A stretch of DNA of 64,000 nucleotides, taken from contig NZ_CP169217.1 of the NCBI RefSeq assembly GCF_041897535.1, positions 4,030,001 to 4,094,000 of the forward strand, given 5' to 3'. This DNA is from Methylomicrobium lacus_A. GTDB taxonomy: Bacteria; Pseudomonadota; Gammaproteobacteria; Methylococcales; Methylomonadaceae. The notes under the pieces were generated by a model. That model was not told the DNA's origin. It made no database searches and saw nothing but the letters and a program-made list of their open reading frames with translations. The position numbers and the translations under genes were made by a program. Below, piece by piece: positions 1 through 7,666 of the stretch. Position 1 is the stretch's first letter. Each line of letters opens with the position of its first letter.

Positions 1-178
1 ACAGTCCGTCGGTCTCGGCGGCCGGCTTCGGTGCGGGGATCAGAATCCTGCTTAAGTCGCCGGTCAAGCGATAATGCAGCAGGATAGCGTTTCCGGCGCA
101 GCGTTCGAGCTCAACCTGCAAGGAATCGATGGCAGGACTAGGGGTATCGGGATGGCAGAGCAGGTTAAGATTCGGCAT
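1..178 (-). CDS. DOMON-like domain protein, N-terminal part (runs off window)
   Basis: The minus strand from ATG at 178 reads through to base 1 without a stop and encodes 59 residues. They begin MPNLNLLCHPDTPSPAI and include a segment LLHYRLTGDLSRILIPAP. The opening 'LLCHP' and the 'YRLTGDLSRILIP' pattern resemble the start of bacterial DOMON-like domain proteins, a small beta-sandwich family of unknown role. The ATG directly abuts the stop of the upstream TPM-domain gene (179-181), so this is probably the last gene of the lemA-TPM-TPM run. The C-terminal portion lies outside the window. The family call is from memory of the motif; the coding call is firm. Confidence 0.6.
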   Translation of the reverse strand, partial: MPNLNLLCHPDTPSPAIDSLQVELERCAGNAILLHYRLTGDLSRILIPAPKPAAETDGL

Positions 179-685
179 TTATTCCTTGATAACGACGGGC
201 CGGTTCGGCAGTTCATTGGGGTTCAGCGAAGCGGCGGGAAAATGTTCAGTCAACAAGCTCGTGATGGATGCGATGCCGGCCAGCACGCCGTCCCGGAAAT
301 CGCCGCGCCGAAAGGCTTGCTGCATCGCCGACGCAATCGCGTCCCATTCGGTTTGCGCAACGCGCCGGGCGATGCCGCGATCCGCGACGATATGGACTTC
401 CCGGTCGGCCAGCATCAGATAAATCAGGACGCCGCTGTTCTCTTCGGTGTCCCAGATGCGCAAATCGGAAAAAATTTGCCGCGCCCGGTCTGCGGCTGTA
501 CGTCCACGCCACACCTGCATGGGCGGCAGCGAATTTTCGACCGCAAAACGCAGTTCGCCGCGGTGCCGGATTTCGGATTGGCCGATCGCCTGTTCGATGG
601 CTTTCAGCGTTGCCGAAGGAAAGGCGGCGCGCCAGCGCCAGGGCGGCATGAATGCGTGTTTGAACCAGCGTTTGATGTTTACCAT
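179..685 (-). CDS. TPM domain-containing protein (short form)
   Basis: A 168-residue protein with a basic N-terminus and no signal peptide. It carries a TPM-type domain: the stretch ENSGVLIYLMLADREVHIVA (about residues 81-100), then a helix-rich part WDAIASAMQQAFRRGDFRDG. TPM domains occur in membrane-associated proteins of unclear biochemical role, with phosphatase activity reported for plant members. It overlaps the 3' end of the larger TPM gene upstream by 7 nt, so the two are translationally coupled. Bacterial genomes often pair a long secreted TPM protein with a short cytosolic one next to lemA, and this locus fits that arrangement. Confidence 0.8.
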   Translation of the reverse strand: MVNIKRWFKHAFMPPWRWRAAFPSATLKAIEQAIGQSEIRHRGELRFAVENSLPPMQVWRGRTAADRARQIFSDLRIWDTEENSGVLIYLMLADREVHIVADRGIARRVAQTEWDAIASAMQQAFRRGDFRDGVLAGIASITSLLTEHFPAASLNPNELPNRPVVIKE

Positions 686-1512
686 GAGTCTGACGCGCCT
701 CCGCCGCCGAAACCGCCACCGCCACCGCCCCAGGAACCTCCGCCGCCGCTGCTGCGATAACCGCCGCCGCTGGACCAGCCGCTATACCGGCTGCCGCCGA
801 TGATCAGGAAGAACACCACGACGCCCAAAAAAATGGCAAAACCCCAAGCGAAGAACAGCGCCGACACGGCCGTACAGCCGAGTCCTGCGATCAATCCTGC
901 CAGGGGGCGTCCCAGCATCAGGGACAGGATGAAGCCTGCGATCAGGCCGGCGCCGAGGATCAACAAGAAAGCCGATTCCGATGGCGCATTATCGGCGCTT
1001 GCCTGCGGCGCAGGCAGAGCCTCGCCCCGGATCAGCGCCATGATCTCAGTCACGCCGGCGTCGATGCCGGCGGCGTATGCGCCTTGCTTGAAGTAAGGCT
1101 TGATGGTGTCGGCAATGATGCGTTTGGCTACGGCGTCGGGAAGCACGCCTTCGAGTCCGTAGCCGACTTCGAGCCGCAGTCGGCGGTCGTTCTTGGCGAC
1201 GATCAAAATCACGCCGTCATCGACATTTTTTCGGCCGATTTTCCAGGCATCCGCGACCCGGATGCCGTAAGCCGCGATGTCTTCGGGCTGCGTGGTGTCG
1301 ATGATCAGCACCGCGATCTGGCTGCCTTTTTCTTTTTCGAAGGCGGCGAGCCTGTTTTCGAGCGCGTTCGCCTGCTCGGCGGACAGCGTGCCGGTCAGAT
1401 CGGTTACGCGCCTCGACAAATCGGGCAGGGCAAGCTGCGCCAAAGCTGTACCGAGGAACAGCAGCAGAATCAATCCGAAAACGGACCTCAACCGCGGCCG
1501 CATCGCTGGCAT
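679..1512 (-). CDS. TPM domain-containing membrane protein with Gly/Ser-rich tail (YgcG type)
   Basis: Taking the ATG at 1512 (MPAMRPRLRS), the protein has 277 residues: an N-terminal signal or anchor segment (SVFGLILLLFLGTALAQ), a TPM domain with the typical LSAEQANALENRLAAFE and 'DDGVILIVAKNDRRLRLEVGYG' features (about residues 35-160, quoted in part), two hydrophobic helices (about 180-235), and a C-terminal tail almost entirely Gly, Ser and Tyr ending GGGGASDSW. An upstream start at 1572 is possible but would put a polar segment in front of the signal. It lies 69 nt downstream of lemA and upstream of the short TPM gene, the usual envelope-associated trio. Confidence 0.85.
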   Translation of the reverse strand: MPAMRPRLRSVFGLILLLFLGTALAQLALPDLSRRVTDLTGTLSAEQANALENRLAAFEKEKGSQIAVLIIDTTQPEDIAAYGIRVADAWKIGRKNVDDGVILIVAKNDRRLRLEVGYGLEGVLPDAVAKRIIADTIKPYFKQGAYAAGIDAGVTEIMALIRGEALPAPQASADNAPSESAFLLILGAGLIAGFILSLMLGRPLAGLIAGLGCTAVSALFFAWGFAIFLGVVVFFLIIGGSRYSGWSSGGGYRSSGGGGSWGGGGGGFGGGGASDSW

Positions 1513-1581
1513 TGGCTTATCGCTCCGGCAATGCGTGCGGCAGCTTGGCGTAAACGGTTTGACGCCATGCATCCGTATCGT

Positions 1582-2187
1582 CTACCGTCCGGGTGCCGGG
1601 ACAGGCGCGCCGAAATCGACTTTTGGCGGTTCGGTGACGGCCTGCTCGTTTTCGACCGTGAAGCTGGGCTTGGTTTTATAGCCGAACAGCATCGCGGTGA
1701 GGTTGGTCGGCAGCGAGCGTACGATCACGTTGTAGTTTTTCACGGCGGCTATGTAACGGTTGCGCGCAACCGCGATGCGATTTTCGGTTCCCTCCAATTG
1801 CGCCTGTAAGTCGCGAAACATGCCGTCGGCCTTGAGCTGCGGATAATTCTCGGCCACCACCAGGAGGTGGGATAGGGCGCTGGTCATCTGGCCCTGGGCC
1901 GCGATGAATTTTTTGAAAGCTTCCTCATCGTTGACCAGTTCGGGCGTGGCCTGGATCGCGCCGACGCGAGCCCGCGCCGCGGTGACTTCGGTCAGGACAT
2001 CCTTTTCGTGAGCCGCGTAGCCCTTGACCACATTGACCAGATTGGGCACCAGATCGGCGCGGCGCTTGTATTGGTTCAGCACTTCCGCCCAGCCGGCCTT
2101 GACGTCTTCATCGCTGATCTGGAGGTCGTTATAGCCGCAACCGGACAGGATGCCGGTCAGGAGCAGTACGATTATCCATTGATACAT
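1582..2187 (-). CDS. LemA family lipoprotein
   Basis: A 201-residue protein beginning MYQWIIVLLLTGILSGCGYN. The LSGC lipobox predicts an inner- or outer-membrane lipoprotein. The mature part is the antiparallel helical LemA fold: the segments WAEVLNQYKRRADLVPNLVN and ARNRYIAAVKNYNVIV, then the conserved LPTNLTAMLFGYKTKPSF. The start at 2187 was chosen because it puts the signal peptide at the N-terminus and has a GAGG-like ribosome site 6-9 nt upstream. A longer frame to 2292 would add a hydrophilic leader. LemA function is unresolved. It heads the LemA-TPM-TPM run. Confidence 0.9.
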   Translation of the reverse strand: MYQWIIVLLLTGILSGCGYNDLQISDEDVKAGWAEVLNQYKRRADLVPNLVNVVKGYAAHEKDVLTEVTAARARVGAIQATPELVNDEEAFKKFIAAQGQMTSALSHLLVVAENYPQLKADGMFRDLQAQLEGTENRIAVARNRYIAAVKNYNVIVRSLPTNLTAMLFGYKTKPSFTVENEQAVTEPPKVDFGAPVPAPGR

Positions 2188-2392
2188 TTGAACCTCGCGG
2201 TCTAGGGTTTTGACGATGGGTTTGGTGGGGCTATTTAAGCCGGGTTTCATTATAGGGCGCCCGCGACAGCGGTTACAATAGTTTGGGTGCAAACATCGAT
2301 CTGGTCATGTCACTCGGAGCCGTTTCGACACCGCGAGATAATGACGGGGGAGGGCGTAAACCGTATGAACGGGACCGATCTATTGTTTGGGG

Positions 2393-2421
2393 TTGTCCTT
2401 GCCATGCGTTAGGCTCATAAT
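2393..2421 (+). promoter_or_regulatory. Predicted sigma70 promoter of the SoxYZ-like gene
   Basis: TTGTCC (2393-2398), a 17-bp spacer and CATAAT (2416-2421) form a good sigma70-like pair 33 nt upstream of the ATG at 2454. Confidence 0.5.
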
Positions 2422-2453
2422 GAAAAATTATTCCATCATCGGGTTAAACAAAA

Positions 2454-3284
2454 ATGAATGTGACTAAATTTCTGTCGCTTGTACTGGTTTTGTCCATGCC
2501 GCCATGGGCGGCCTTTGCCGAAGGCGATGAAAACGAATGGAACGCGACGCTGAAAAATCAATATTTTGCCGGCAAAACGATTAAGGAAGGCAATGACGTG
2601 ATCGAGCTCGAAGCGCCTTACCGGGCCGAGGATCCGGCGCTGGTGCCGTTGAAAATCGTCAGCAAAATCCCGCAGACGCAGGACGCTTACATCAAAAAAA
2701 TCCTGGTGCTGGTCGATAAAAATCCGTTTCCGTTTGTCGGCGAGTTTGTCTTGACGCCCGACAGCGGCAAGGCCGATCTGGCGATGCGGATACGGGTCAA
2801 TACCTACAGCTATATTCGCGCGATCGCCGAACTCAACGACGGCAGCCTGGTGATGACGAAGAAATTCGTGAAAGCCAGCGGCGGCTGCTCCGCGCCGATC
2901 GGCGCCGATCTCGACGCCTCGCTGAAGCGGCTCGGCAAGATGAAATTCAGGCTCGATGAAGGCGTCAAGACGGCCGAACCGAATCTGGTGCAATTGATGA
3001 TCAGCCATCCGAACATCACCGGGATGCAGATGGATCAGATGACGCGCTTCGTCAAGAAGTCGCATTTCATCGAACAGTTGAAAGTCACCTTCAACGGCAA
3101 GCCGGTGTTGACCGCGAAGACAGATATCGCGATCAGCTCCGATCCGAATTTCCGGTTCTATTTCGTGCCGTCATCGGCGGGGGTCTTGAAGGCGGAAATC
3201 AGCGATACCTCTTGCGAGAGTCCGATCGCTCGGGATGCCTGTACGAAGGGTGCGACGTATAGCGAAACTTACGCGCTCAAGTAA
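2454..3284 (+). CDS. Quinoprotein dehydrogenase-associated SoxYZ-like carrier
   Basis: A 276-residue exported protein with a signal peptide (MNVTKFLSLVLVLSMPPWAAFAEG). Its SoxY-like domain ends in the sequence VKASGGCSAPIG (about residues 139-150), where the Cys matches the swinging-arm Cys of SoxY although it is internal here. A SoxZ-like beta-sandwich follows (about 165-255). Fused SoxYZ proteins of this type (TIGR04557-like) accompany PQQ-dependent alcohol dehydrogenases in methylotrophs, presumably as periplasmic thiol-linked carriers in a quinoprotein relay. No dehydrogenase gene is adjacent. The matching metallohydrolase is far away at 50781-51737. Confidence 0.85.
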   Translation: MNVTKFLSLVLVLSMPPWAAFAEGDENEWNATLKNQYFAGKTIKEGNDVIELEAPYRAEDPALVPLKIVSKIPQTQDAYIKKILVLVDKNPFPFVGEFVLTPDSGKADLAMRIRVNTYSYIRAIAELNDGSLVMTKKFVKASGGCSAPIGADLDASLKRLGKMKFRLDEGVKTAEPNLVQLMISHPNITGMQMDQMTRFVKKSHFIEQLKVTFNGKPVLTAKTDIAISSDPNFRFYFVPSSAGVLKAEISDTSCESPIARDACTKGATYSETYALK

Positions 3285-3314
3285 GCTGTAGGTCGGATAA
3301 TGTAAGGCAATCGC

Positions 3315-3342
3315 CGGTCAGGCGGTTTAAGCCGCCTGACCG
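3315..3342. terminator. Hairpin between convergent genes
   Basis: An 11-bp perfect stem (CGGTCAGGCGG / CCGCCTGACCG) with a 6-nt loop lies between the convergent SoxYZ-like gene and the minus-strand unknown gene. It has no U-tract, so terminator function is inferred from position. Confidence 0.45.
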
Positions 3343-3362
3343 GGCCTGCGGTAAGAATGAAG

Positions 3363-4154
3363 TTATCGCCGGTATTTGGGCGGGACCGACGCGAAGTTGA
3401 ATGCACTTAATTCTTCGTGATCGCAATAGACGTTCATCATCGGCGTGGCCAGGCCGAAGAGCGTTTTTGCCACGTGCATGCCGAGATTCAGACGGTACAC
3501 CTCGGATTCGTTAAAGACGGTGATGATCATGCCGGGCGAGAAGCGTTTGCTGATCTCCTTCAACAACGTGGCCAGGATCAGGTTATACTGCGGATGCGGC
3601 CCGTCCTTCAGGACGAGCGACTCCCGATAGGGTCCCCGAATCACATAAGCGATCTGCTCCGCTTCCGCTTCAGTCGAACGGGAAGCGGCAGCGCCCACAC
3701 TCCGGAGCAGCCCGGTATCGTCTGCCTCGATCCGATCAAACAAGTGCGGCACCTTTTTATAAATGGCGCGCAGCTCCGTCGACGCCTGCTGGCGAAGGGA
3801 ACTCTCATAGATCACGCAAAGGTCTTGATCCTTCAGCCGATGACGGCGGAGGATTTCGGCGTATCGATACGGCAGCGTGTAATTTTGTTTGAATGCGTCA
3901 CGTTCCGCTTGGCCGATCGCCATGTCATTGACCCATAGCGCCAGACGGCAGTTTTTGGACAGCCTATGCGCGCGGCGCACCAAATCCGCCCCGGTTTCGA
4001 ACGACAGGGTTTCCACGTCTCCGGGATACGCGGCTTCGCTGCCAGCGGTCGCCGCGTCGTAATGGCCGGATACGACCAAAGACGACTTGACGCAGTCAAA
4101 AATATTCAGCATTTCGAGAAAGCCGTTCTGGGTAAGGGTGGCTGTACGATGCAT
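3363..4154 (-). CDS. Protein of unknown function, 263 aa
   Basis: I do not recognise the family. The protein appears soluble, with no signal peptide or membrane segment. It is mixed alpha/beta with distinctive segments LALWVNDMAIGQAERDAF, DQDLCVIYESSLRQQAS and MIITVFNESEVYRLNLGMHV. 'NDMAIGQ' and 'FNESEVYRLN' could be functional loops. The ATG at 4154 was chosen because GGGGA lies 8 nt upstream. Longer readings from ATG 4169 or GTG 4298 are possible, but the GTG lies inside a palindrome that looks like an operator. It is a single-gene unit between two convergent neighbours, with paired palindromes 130-165 bp upstream suggesting specific regulation. Confidence 0.7.
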   Translation of the reverse strand: MHRTATLTQNGFLEMLNIFDCVKSSLVVSGHYDAATAGSEAAYPGDVETLSFETGADLVRRAHRLSKNCRLALWVNDMAIGQAERDAFKQNYTLPYRYAEILRRHRLKDQDLCVIYESSLRQQASTELRAIYKKVPHLFDRIEADDTGLLRSVGAAASRSTEAEAEQIAYVIRGPYRESLVLKDGPHPQYNLILATLLKEISKRFSPGMIITVFNESEVYRLNLGMHVAKTLFGLATPMMNVYCDHEELSAFNFASVPPKYRR

Positions 4155-4284
4155 ATCTGATGTCCCCATAATATTTAAGTGCGAAGCTCGATCAAGCCGA
4201 TCCCGATGTTGCTGCGAAGATCGAAGCAGCAGGATGGAACGATTACGCCTAGCTACAGCGTAAAGCAGCGGGGTGATGGTTTCA

Positions 4285-4321
4285 GTGAAATTATTCACGT
4301 GATTTTTGTGAAATATTTCAC
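4285..4321. promoter_or_regulatory. Paired 14-bp palindromes, putative operator
   Basis: GTGAAATTATTCAC (4285-4298, imperfect palindrome) and GTGAAATATTTCAC (4308-4321, perfect palindrome) share a consensus and have centres 23 bp apart, about two helical turns. They lie upstream of the minus-strand unknown gene in a 330-bp gene-free stretch. They look like a tandem dimer-binding site for an unidentified regulator. Confidence 0.5.
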
Positions 4322-4439
4322 TTTTTTGGGGTGCTAACGAAGATTCTGGGTTGTTAGTCGTTGGCAGTCTGGCATGGGGCGGGTGGAAACCATGGCCGCT
4401 TCTTCCCTTACCGCAAAGATCACGGCAAGTCAGGAATCA

Positions 4440-4473
4440 TCGGGCGCGCAATAGGAGTATAGCCTACTGCGCC
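4440..4473. terminator. Long hairpin downstream of the lipoprotein gene
   Basis: CGGGCGCA and TGCGCCCG form an 8-bp GC-rich stem, extended inward by TAGG/CCTA after one mismatch. It lies 13 nt beyond the stop of the minus-strand lipoprotein gene. No U-tract is visible, so termination is inferred. Confidence 0.4.
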
Positions 4474-4485
4474 CGGTGACGGCGG

Positions 4486-4890
4486 TTATTTCACAAAACA
4501 TTGCCTCTCGGCATACGCTTCGGCTTCCTTCAGTACCTTGCGCAGATCTTTCGCCTGCTTCGGATCGCGGAAAACGCCGCCGGCATCGCCGGGCGTGCTG
4601 CGCAAATAGCCGAAGGTTTTGGCGGCTTCAAAATCGGCGAAAGACATTTTTTCGGCGATCTTGTCGATCTTGCAGCCGCAGGCGTATTGGGTGATATAGC
4701 TCAGGCCGCCGTGTTGGGCGACGCAGTTCAGTACATATTCGACGCGGTCGCGGGTCGGGAAGTCGTTGACTCGCGGCGCCGGCGCGGCGGTTTCTACGGC
4801 TTTCGTTTCGGGCGCGGTGGAGGCGCAGCCGTTCAATAACGCCAGCAAGACGATGCCGGCAAAAGAAGTTGCGGTTTGTGTGATGTTCAT
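4486..4890 (-). CDS. Small Cys-rich lipoprotein, unknown function
   Basis: A 134-residue protein with a signal peptide and lipobox (LLALLNGCASTAP), a Pro/Ala linker, and a globular part with four Cys after the lipobox (VLNCVAQHGG, YACGCKID, ERQCFVK). It is probably a periplasmic-facing lipoprotein with two disulfides. The GCKIDKIAEKMSFADFEAAK segment is helical. I recognise no named family. It is divergent from the polyene-type operon starting at 5059, with about 170 bp between them, but no functional link is evident. Confidence 0.7.
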   Translation of the reverse strand: MNITQTATSFAGIVLLALLNGCASTAPETKAVETAAPAPRVNDFPTRDRVEYVLNCVAQHGGLSYITQYACGCKIDKIAEKMSFADFEAAKTFGYLRSTPGDAGGVFRDPKQAKDLRKVLKEAEAYAERQCFVK

Positions 4891-4971
4891 CGATCGGTTT
4901 CTCTGTTACCCAAAAGTTGCGATGGTCTAGTTTACCATTTACGCAGATGAATTTGCCAAAATGCGCGCGGC

Positions 4972-4994
4972 GCGCGTTTATGGTATAAACGCGC
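4972..4994. promoter_or_regulatory. Perfect inverted repeat upstream of the polyene-type operon
   Basis: GCGCGTTTAT and ATAAACGCGC form a 10-bp perfect inverted repeat around GGT, ending 64 bp before the first operon gene. It contains a TATAAA that could be a -10 element, so it may be an operator overlapping a promoter. No convincing -35 was found. Confidence 0.35.
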
Positions 4995-5058
4995 CTTTGA
5001 TTGAAATTTTTCGCCGTGTTTCTTGTGCTCGACCTCCGCGTAGTTTTTCCGACGAACC

Positions 5059-5802
5059 ATGTCCTCTGTCTATAAGGTTGCCGATTTTGTATTGAACGAC
5101 TGGGGCATCTGCGCGCCGGGTTTGCACGGCAGGGACGGCTGGGGCGGCTTTCGGCTCGGCGCGCGGGAAAACGCCCACGCAGTGCCCAGCATACCCGATT
5201 TCATCCCGAAGCTGCAGCAGCGCCGTTTGAGCCCATTGGCCAGATTGGTTTTCAATGCGATCGATCAATGCCTGAAGCCCGGAGAAACCTTGCCGACGGT
5301 CTTCAGCTCCGCGCATGGCGAAGTCGGAAAAGCGCTCGAAATGCTGCAAATGATTCAGGCCGGCGAGGAACTGTCGCCGACTGCGTTCAGTTTGTCGGTG
5401 CACAATGCGATCGCGGGATTGTATTCGATTGCCTACCACAATCAACAGGAAATCACCGTGATGGCGCCTGGACTCGATGGCCTCGCGCCGGCTTTCCTAG
5501 AAGCGCTCGGCCTGTTGCAGGAAGGCGCGGGGCAGGTGCTCGTGGTCCTGTACGATGAGCCGATCGCCGAATTTTATCCTCTCGCTCCGTTCAAATTGAA
5601 TGCCGAATTCCCCTGTGCCCTGGCATTGCGTCTATCCTTGTCTGGCGAGGGTATGGCGCTGCGTTTGCGCCGCGCGCCGGAATGCCTGGATGACCGCGAG
5701 CAGCCAGTGCAATTGCTGCCGTTTATCGATTTTTTGCTCGGCGACAGCGCGGAGTCCGGTTTGATTTTTGAGGGGCGCGGTTGGCGATGGGAAATAATTT
5801 AA
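5059..5802 (+). CDS. Beta-ketoacyl synthase-like chain length factor (ApeC-like)
   Basis: A 247-residue protein matching the N-terminal half of a ketosynthase fold. The characteristic run SPTAFSLSVHNAIAGLYSIA (about residues 115-134) occurs in the ketosynthase-like chain-length-factor subunits of aryl-polyene clusters. No nucleophilic Cys is present in the equivalent region, so it is expected to be a non-catalytic partner that must pair with a true ketosynthase. None is encoded in this window. First gene of the operon. Its end overlaps the next gene by 16 nt. Confidence 0.8.
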   Translation: MSSVYKVADFVLNDWGICAPGLHGRDGWGGFRLGARENAHAVPSIPDFIPKLQQRRLSPLARLVFNAIDQCLKPGETLPTVFSSAHGEVGKALEMLQMIQAGEELSPTAFSLSVHNAIAGLYSIAYHNQQEITVMAPGLDGLAPAFLEALGLLQEGAGQVLVVLYDEPIAEFYPLAPFKLNAEFPCALALRLSLSGEGMALRLRRAPECLDDREQPVQLLPFIDFLLGDSAESGLIFEGRGWRWEII

Positions 5803-6584
5803 TCTACAAGCTGACCTATCTTTGGCGTCTTTTCGGCACCGCGGTCAGCTTCACGGCCTTCGGCGTCGGCGGGTTTCTGCTCTGGGTGCTGGTATTTCCG
5901 CTCCTGTCGGTCTTGCCCGGCAGCCGCCGGGAGCGGATCAAACGCGGCCAGCATGTGGTGCATTACAGCTTTTATGCGTTCATCGGCCTGATGCACCGGA
6001 TCGGCATCATGACTTATGAGATCGTCGGGCTCGAAAAATTGAACCGGCCCGGCCAATTGATCCTCGCGAATCATCCGACGCTGGTCGATATCGTGTTTCT
6101 GATCAGCCGGGTCAGGGAAGCCAGCTGCATCGTGAAGGCGTCGCTGTGGCGCAATCCGGCCATGCGCGGGCCGATTTTGAATGCGGGCTACATCAGCAAC
6201 GGCGATCCGGAACAGATGATCGAAGAATGCGTGGACTGGCTGCGCGCGGGCGGTTCGATGATCATTTTTCCGGAAGGCACCCGTTCGGTGCCCGGCAAGC
6301 CTTACCGCTTTCAACGCGGGGCCGCCGCGATCGCGTTGCAGGCCGGAAAAATCGTGACGCCGGTTACGCTGTCCTGCTATCCGAGCACTTTGACCAAGGC
6401 CGAGCCGTGGTACAGCATTCCTTACCGGCGGCGATTCCACCTGGCGATGCATGTCGGCGATGACATCGATCTGGAACCGTTTCAGCAACTCGAACCCAAA
6501 TCGATCGCGGTGCGCCGCCTGAACCGGTTTTTACAGGATTATTTCACCGAACAGAGAGAAATCTATCAGAACCATGGAAAATGA
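5787..6584 (+). CDS. Lysophospholipid/glycerol acyltransferase family protein
   Basis: A 265-residue membrane-associated acyltransferase of the PlsC superfamily. A hydrophobic N-terminal helix (about 20-50) precedes the catalytic NHPTLVD box (HX4D, about residues 91-97) and the FPEGTRS substrate-binding box (about 167-173). In aryl-polyene clusters such enzymes are thought to attach the polyene to a lipid-like anchor. The ATG at 5787 (MGNNLIYKL) is preferred over TTG at 5781. It overlaps the upstream gene by 16 nt and the downstream ACP gene by 11 nt. Confidence 0.85.
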   Translation: MGNNLIYKLTYLWRLFGTAVSFTAFGVGGFLLWVLVFPLLSVLPGSRRERIKRGQHVVHYSFYAFIGLMHRIGIMTYEIVGLEKLNRPGQLILANHPTLVDIVFLISRVREASCIVKASLWRNPAMRGPILNAGYISNGDPEQMIEECVDWLRAGGSMIIFPEGTRSVPGKPYRFQRGAAAIALQAGKIVTPVTLSCYPSTLTKAEPWYSIPYRRRFHLAMHVGDDIDLEPFQQLEPKSIAVRRLNRFLQDYFTEQREIYQNHGK

Positions 6585-6822
6585 ATTGAAGCAATTGATC
6601 ATCGAGACGCTGGACCTGGAGGATATCGGCGTCGATGACATCGACAGCGATGCGGCGCTGTTCAACGAAGGGCTCGGGCTCGATTCGATCGACGCGCTCG
6701 AACTGGGACTTGCGATCCGAAAAAAATATAATGTCAAAATCAATGCCGAAAAAGAAGACGTGGCGCTTATCTTCGCCTCGATTTCCGCCTTGGCCCACTA
6801 TATCGAATCCGCGCGCAGTTGA
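6574..6822 (+). CDS. Acyl carrier protein (first of two)
   Basis: An 82-residue acidic four-helix protein with the phosphopantetheine-attachment motif GLGLDSIDALEL, the modified Ser being near residue 40. It overlaps the end of the acyltransferase gene and is followed within 5 nt by a second ACP gene. Paired ACPs are a hallmark of aryl-polyene operons, one carrying the growing chain and the other probably the starter. Which role this copy plays cannot be read from the sequence. Confidence 0.9.
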   Translation: MENELKQLIIETLDLEDIGVDDIDSDAALFNEGLGLDSIDALELGLAIRKKYNVKINAEKEDVALIFASISALAHYIESARS

Positions 6823-6826
6823 GAAA

Positions 6827-7078
6827 ATGATGGAAAATCGTGAACAAATTTTGGCGGCCATTCAGGAATTGATGGCCGAGATGTTTGAATTGGACAAGGA
6901 CGACATTACGCTGGAGGCGCGGCTGTATCAAGACCTCGATTTCGACAGCATCGATGCGGTCGATATGATCGTCAGGCTGAAGGAAATGACCGGCAAGGCG
7001 GTCAAGCCGGAGGATTTCAAAACGGCGCGCACGATCGGCGATGTGGTCGAGGCGGTTTATAAGATGGTCAATGCATAG
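6827..7078 (+). CDS. Acyl carrier protein (second of two)
   Basis: An 83-residue ACP starting at the first of two adjacent ATGs (6827 or 6830). The attachment motif is DLDFDSIDAVDMIV, with the modified Ser near residue 41. It differs clearly from the first ACP, especially in helix III (TGKAVKPEDFKTARTIGDVV), so the two are unlikely to be interchangeable. It lies 4 nt after the first ACP stop and 21 nt before the membrane-protein gene. Confidence 0.88.
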   Translation: MMENREQILAAIQELMAEMFELDKDDITLEARLYQDLDFDSIDAVDMIVRLKEMTGKAVKPEDFKTARTIGDVVEAVYKMVNA

Positions 7079-7099
7079 GGGAAAGCTCCAAGGCGAGAG

Positions 7100-7666
7100 G
7101 TGAAACAAGATTGCATGCGTCCATTGATCAACATCGTGATAGGTCTTTTGACTATCGCCTATCCCTTCGCGGTCTATTTCGGCATCCAGTATTTCGAACC
7201 GTGGAAAATCGCGGCGGTATTGATCGGCTTGTTGGTGATCAGACAGGCTTTCGGCGGCTTCAAGGCACTGGGCGGCCGGCTGATAGTGATCGCCGGTATG
7301 ATCTTTTGCGCGCTCGCGATCTGGCGCAACGATCCGATTACCTTGCGATTTTATCCGGTCATGATGAATGGCGCGTTGCTGACGCTGTTTGCCTGGAGTC
7401 TGTTCCATCCGCCGACCGTGATCGAACGTCTGGCCCGCCTGCGTCATCCGGACCTGCCGCCTTCGGGCGTCGCTTATACGCGGCGTGTGACCCAGGTCTG
7501 GTGCGGCTTTTTCCTACTGAACGGCGGCATCGCGTTGGCGACCGCATTATGGAGCAGTTTCGAAATCTGGAGTTTATACAACGGCCTGATAGCTTATCTG
7601 CTGATGGGCACTTTGTTTGGCGGCGAATACCTGGTGCGGATCAGAACGCAAAAGCATGCGAAATAA
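7100..7666 (+). CDS. Integral membrane protein of aryl-polyene clusters (COG4648-like)
   Basis: A 188-residue hydrophobic protein with about five predicted membrane segments, starting INIVIGLLTIAYPFAVYFGI. The two conserved stretches FYPVMMNGALLTLFAWSL and FFLLNGGIALATALW match the small inner-membrane protein that sits between the ACPs and the AMP-ligase in aryl-polyene operons. Its molecular role is not established. The GTG at 7100 has AAGG 7-8 nt upstream. An ATG at 7115 is an alternative. Its stop lies inside the start of the next gene (11-nt overlap). Confidence 0.75.
   Translation: MKQDCMRPLINIVIGLLTIAYPFAVYFGIQYFEPWKIAAVLIGLLVIRQAFGGFKALGGRLIVIAGMIFCALAIWRNDPITLRFYPVMMNGALLTLFAWSLFHPPTVIERLARLRHPDLPPSGVAYTRRVTQVWCGFFLLNGGIALATALWSSFEIWSLYNGLIAYLLMGTLFGGEYLVRIRTQKHAK

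Noticed and set aside
4155..4298. GTG start at 4298 for the unknown minus-strand gene
   Set aside because: The GTG is part of an imperfect palindrome and has no ribosome site; ATG 4154 has GGGGA at proper spacing.
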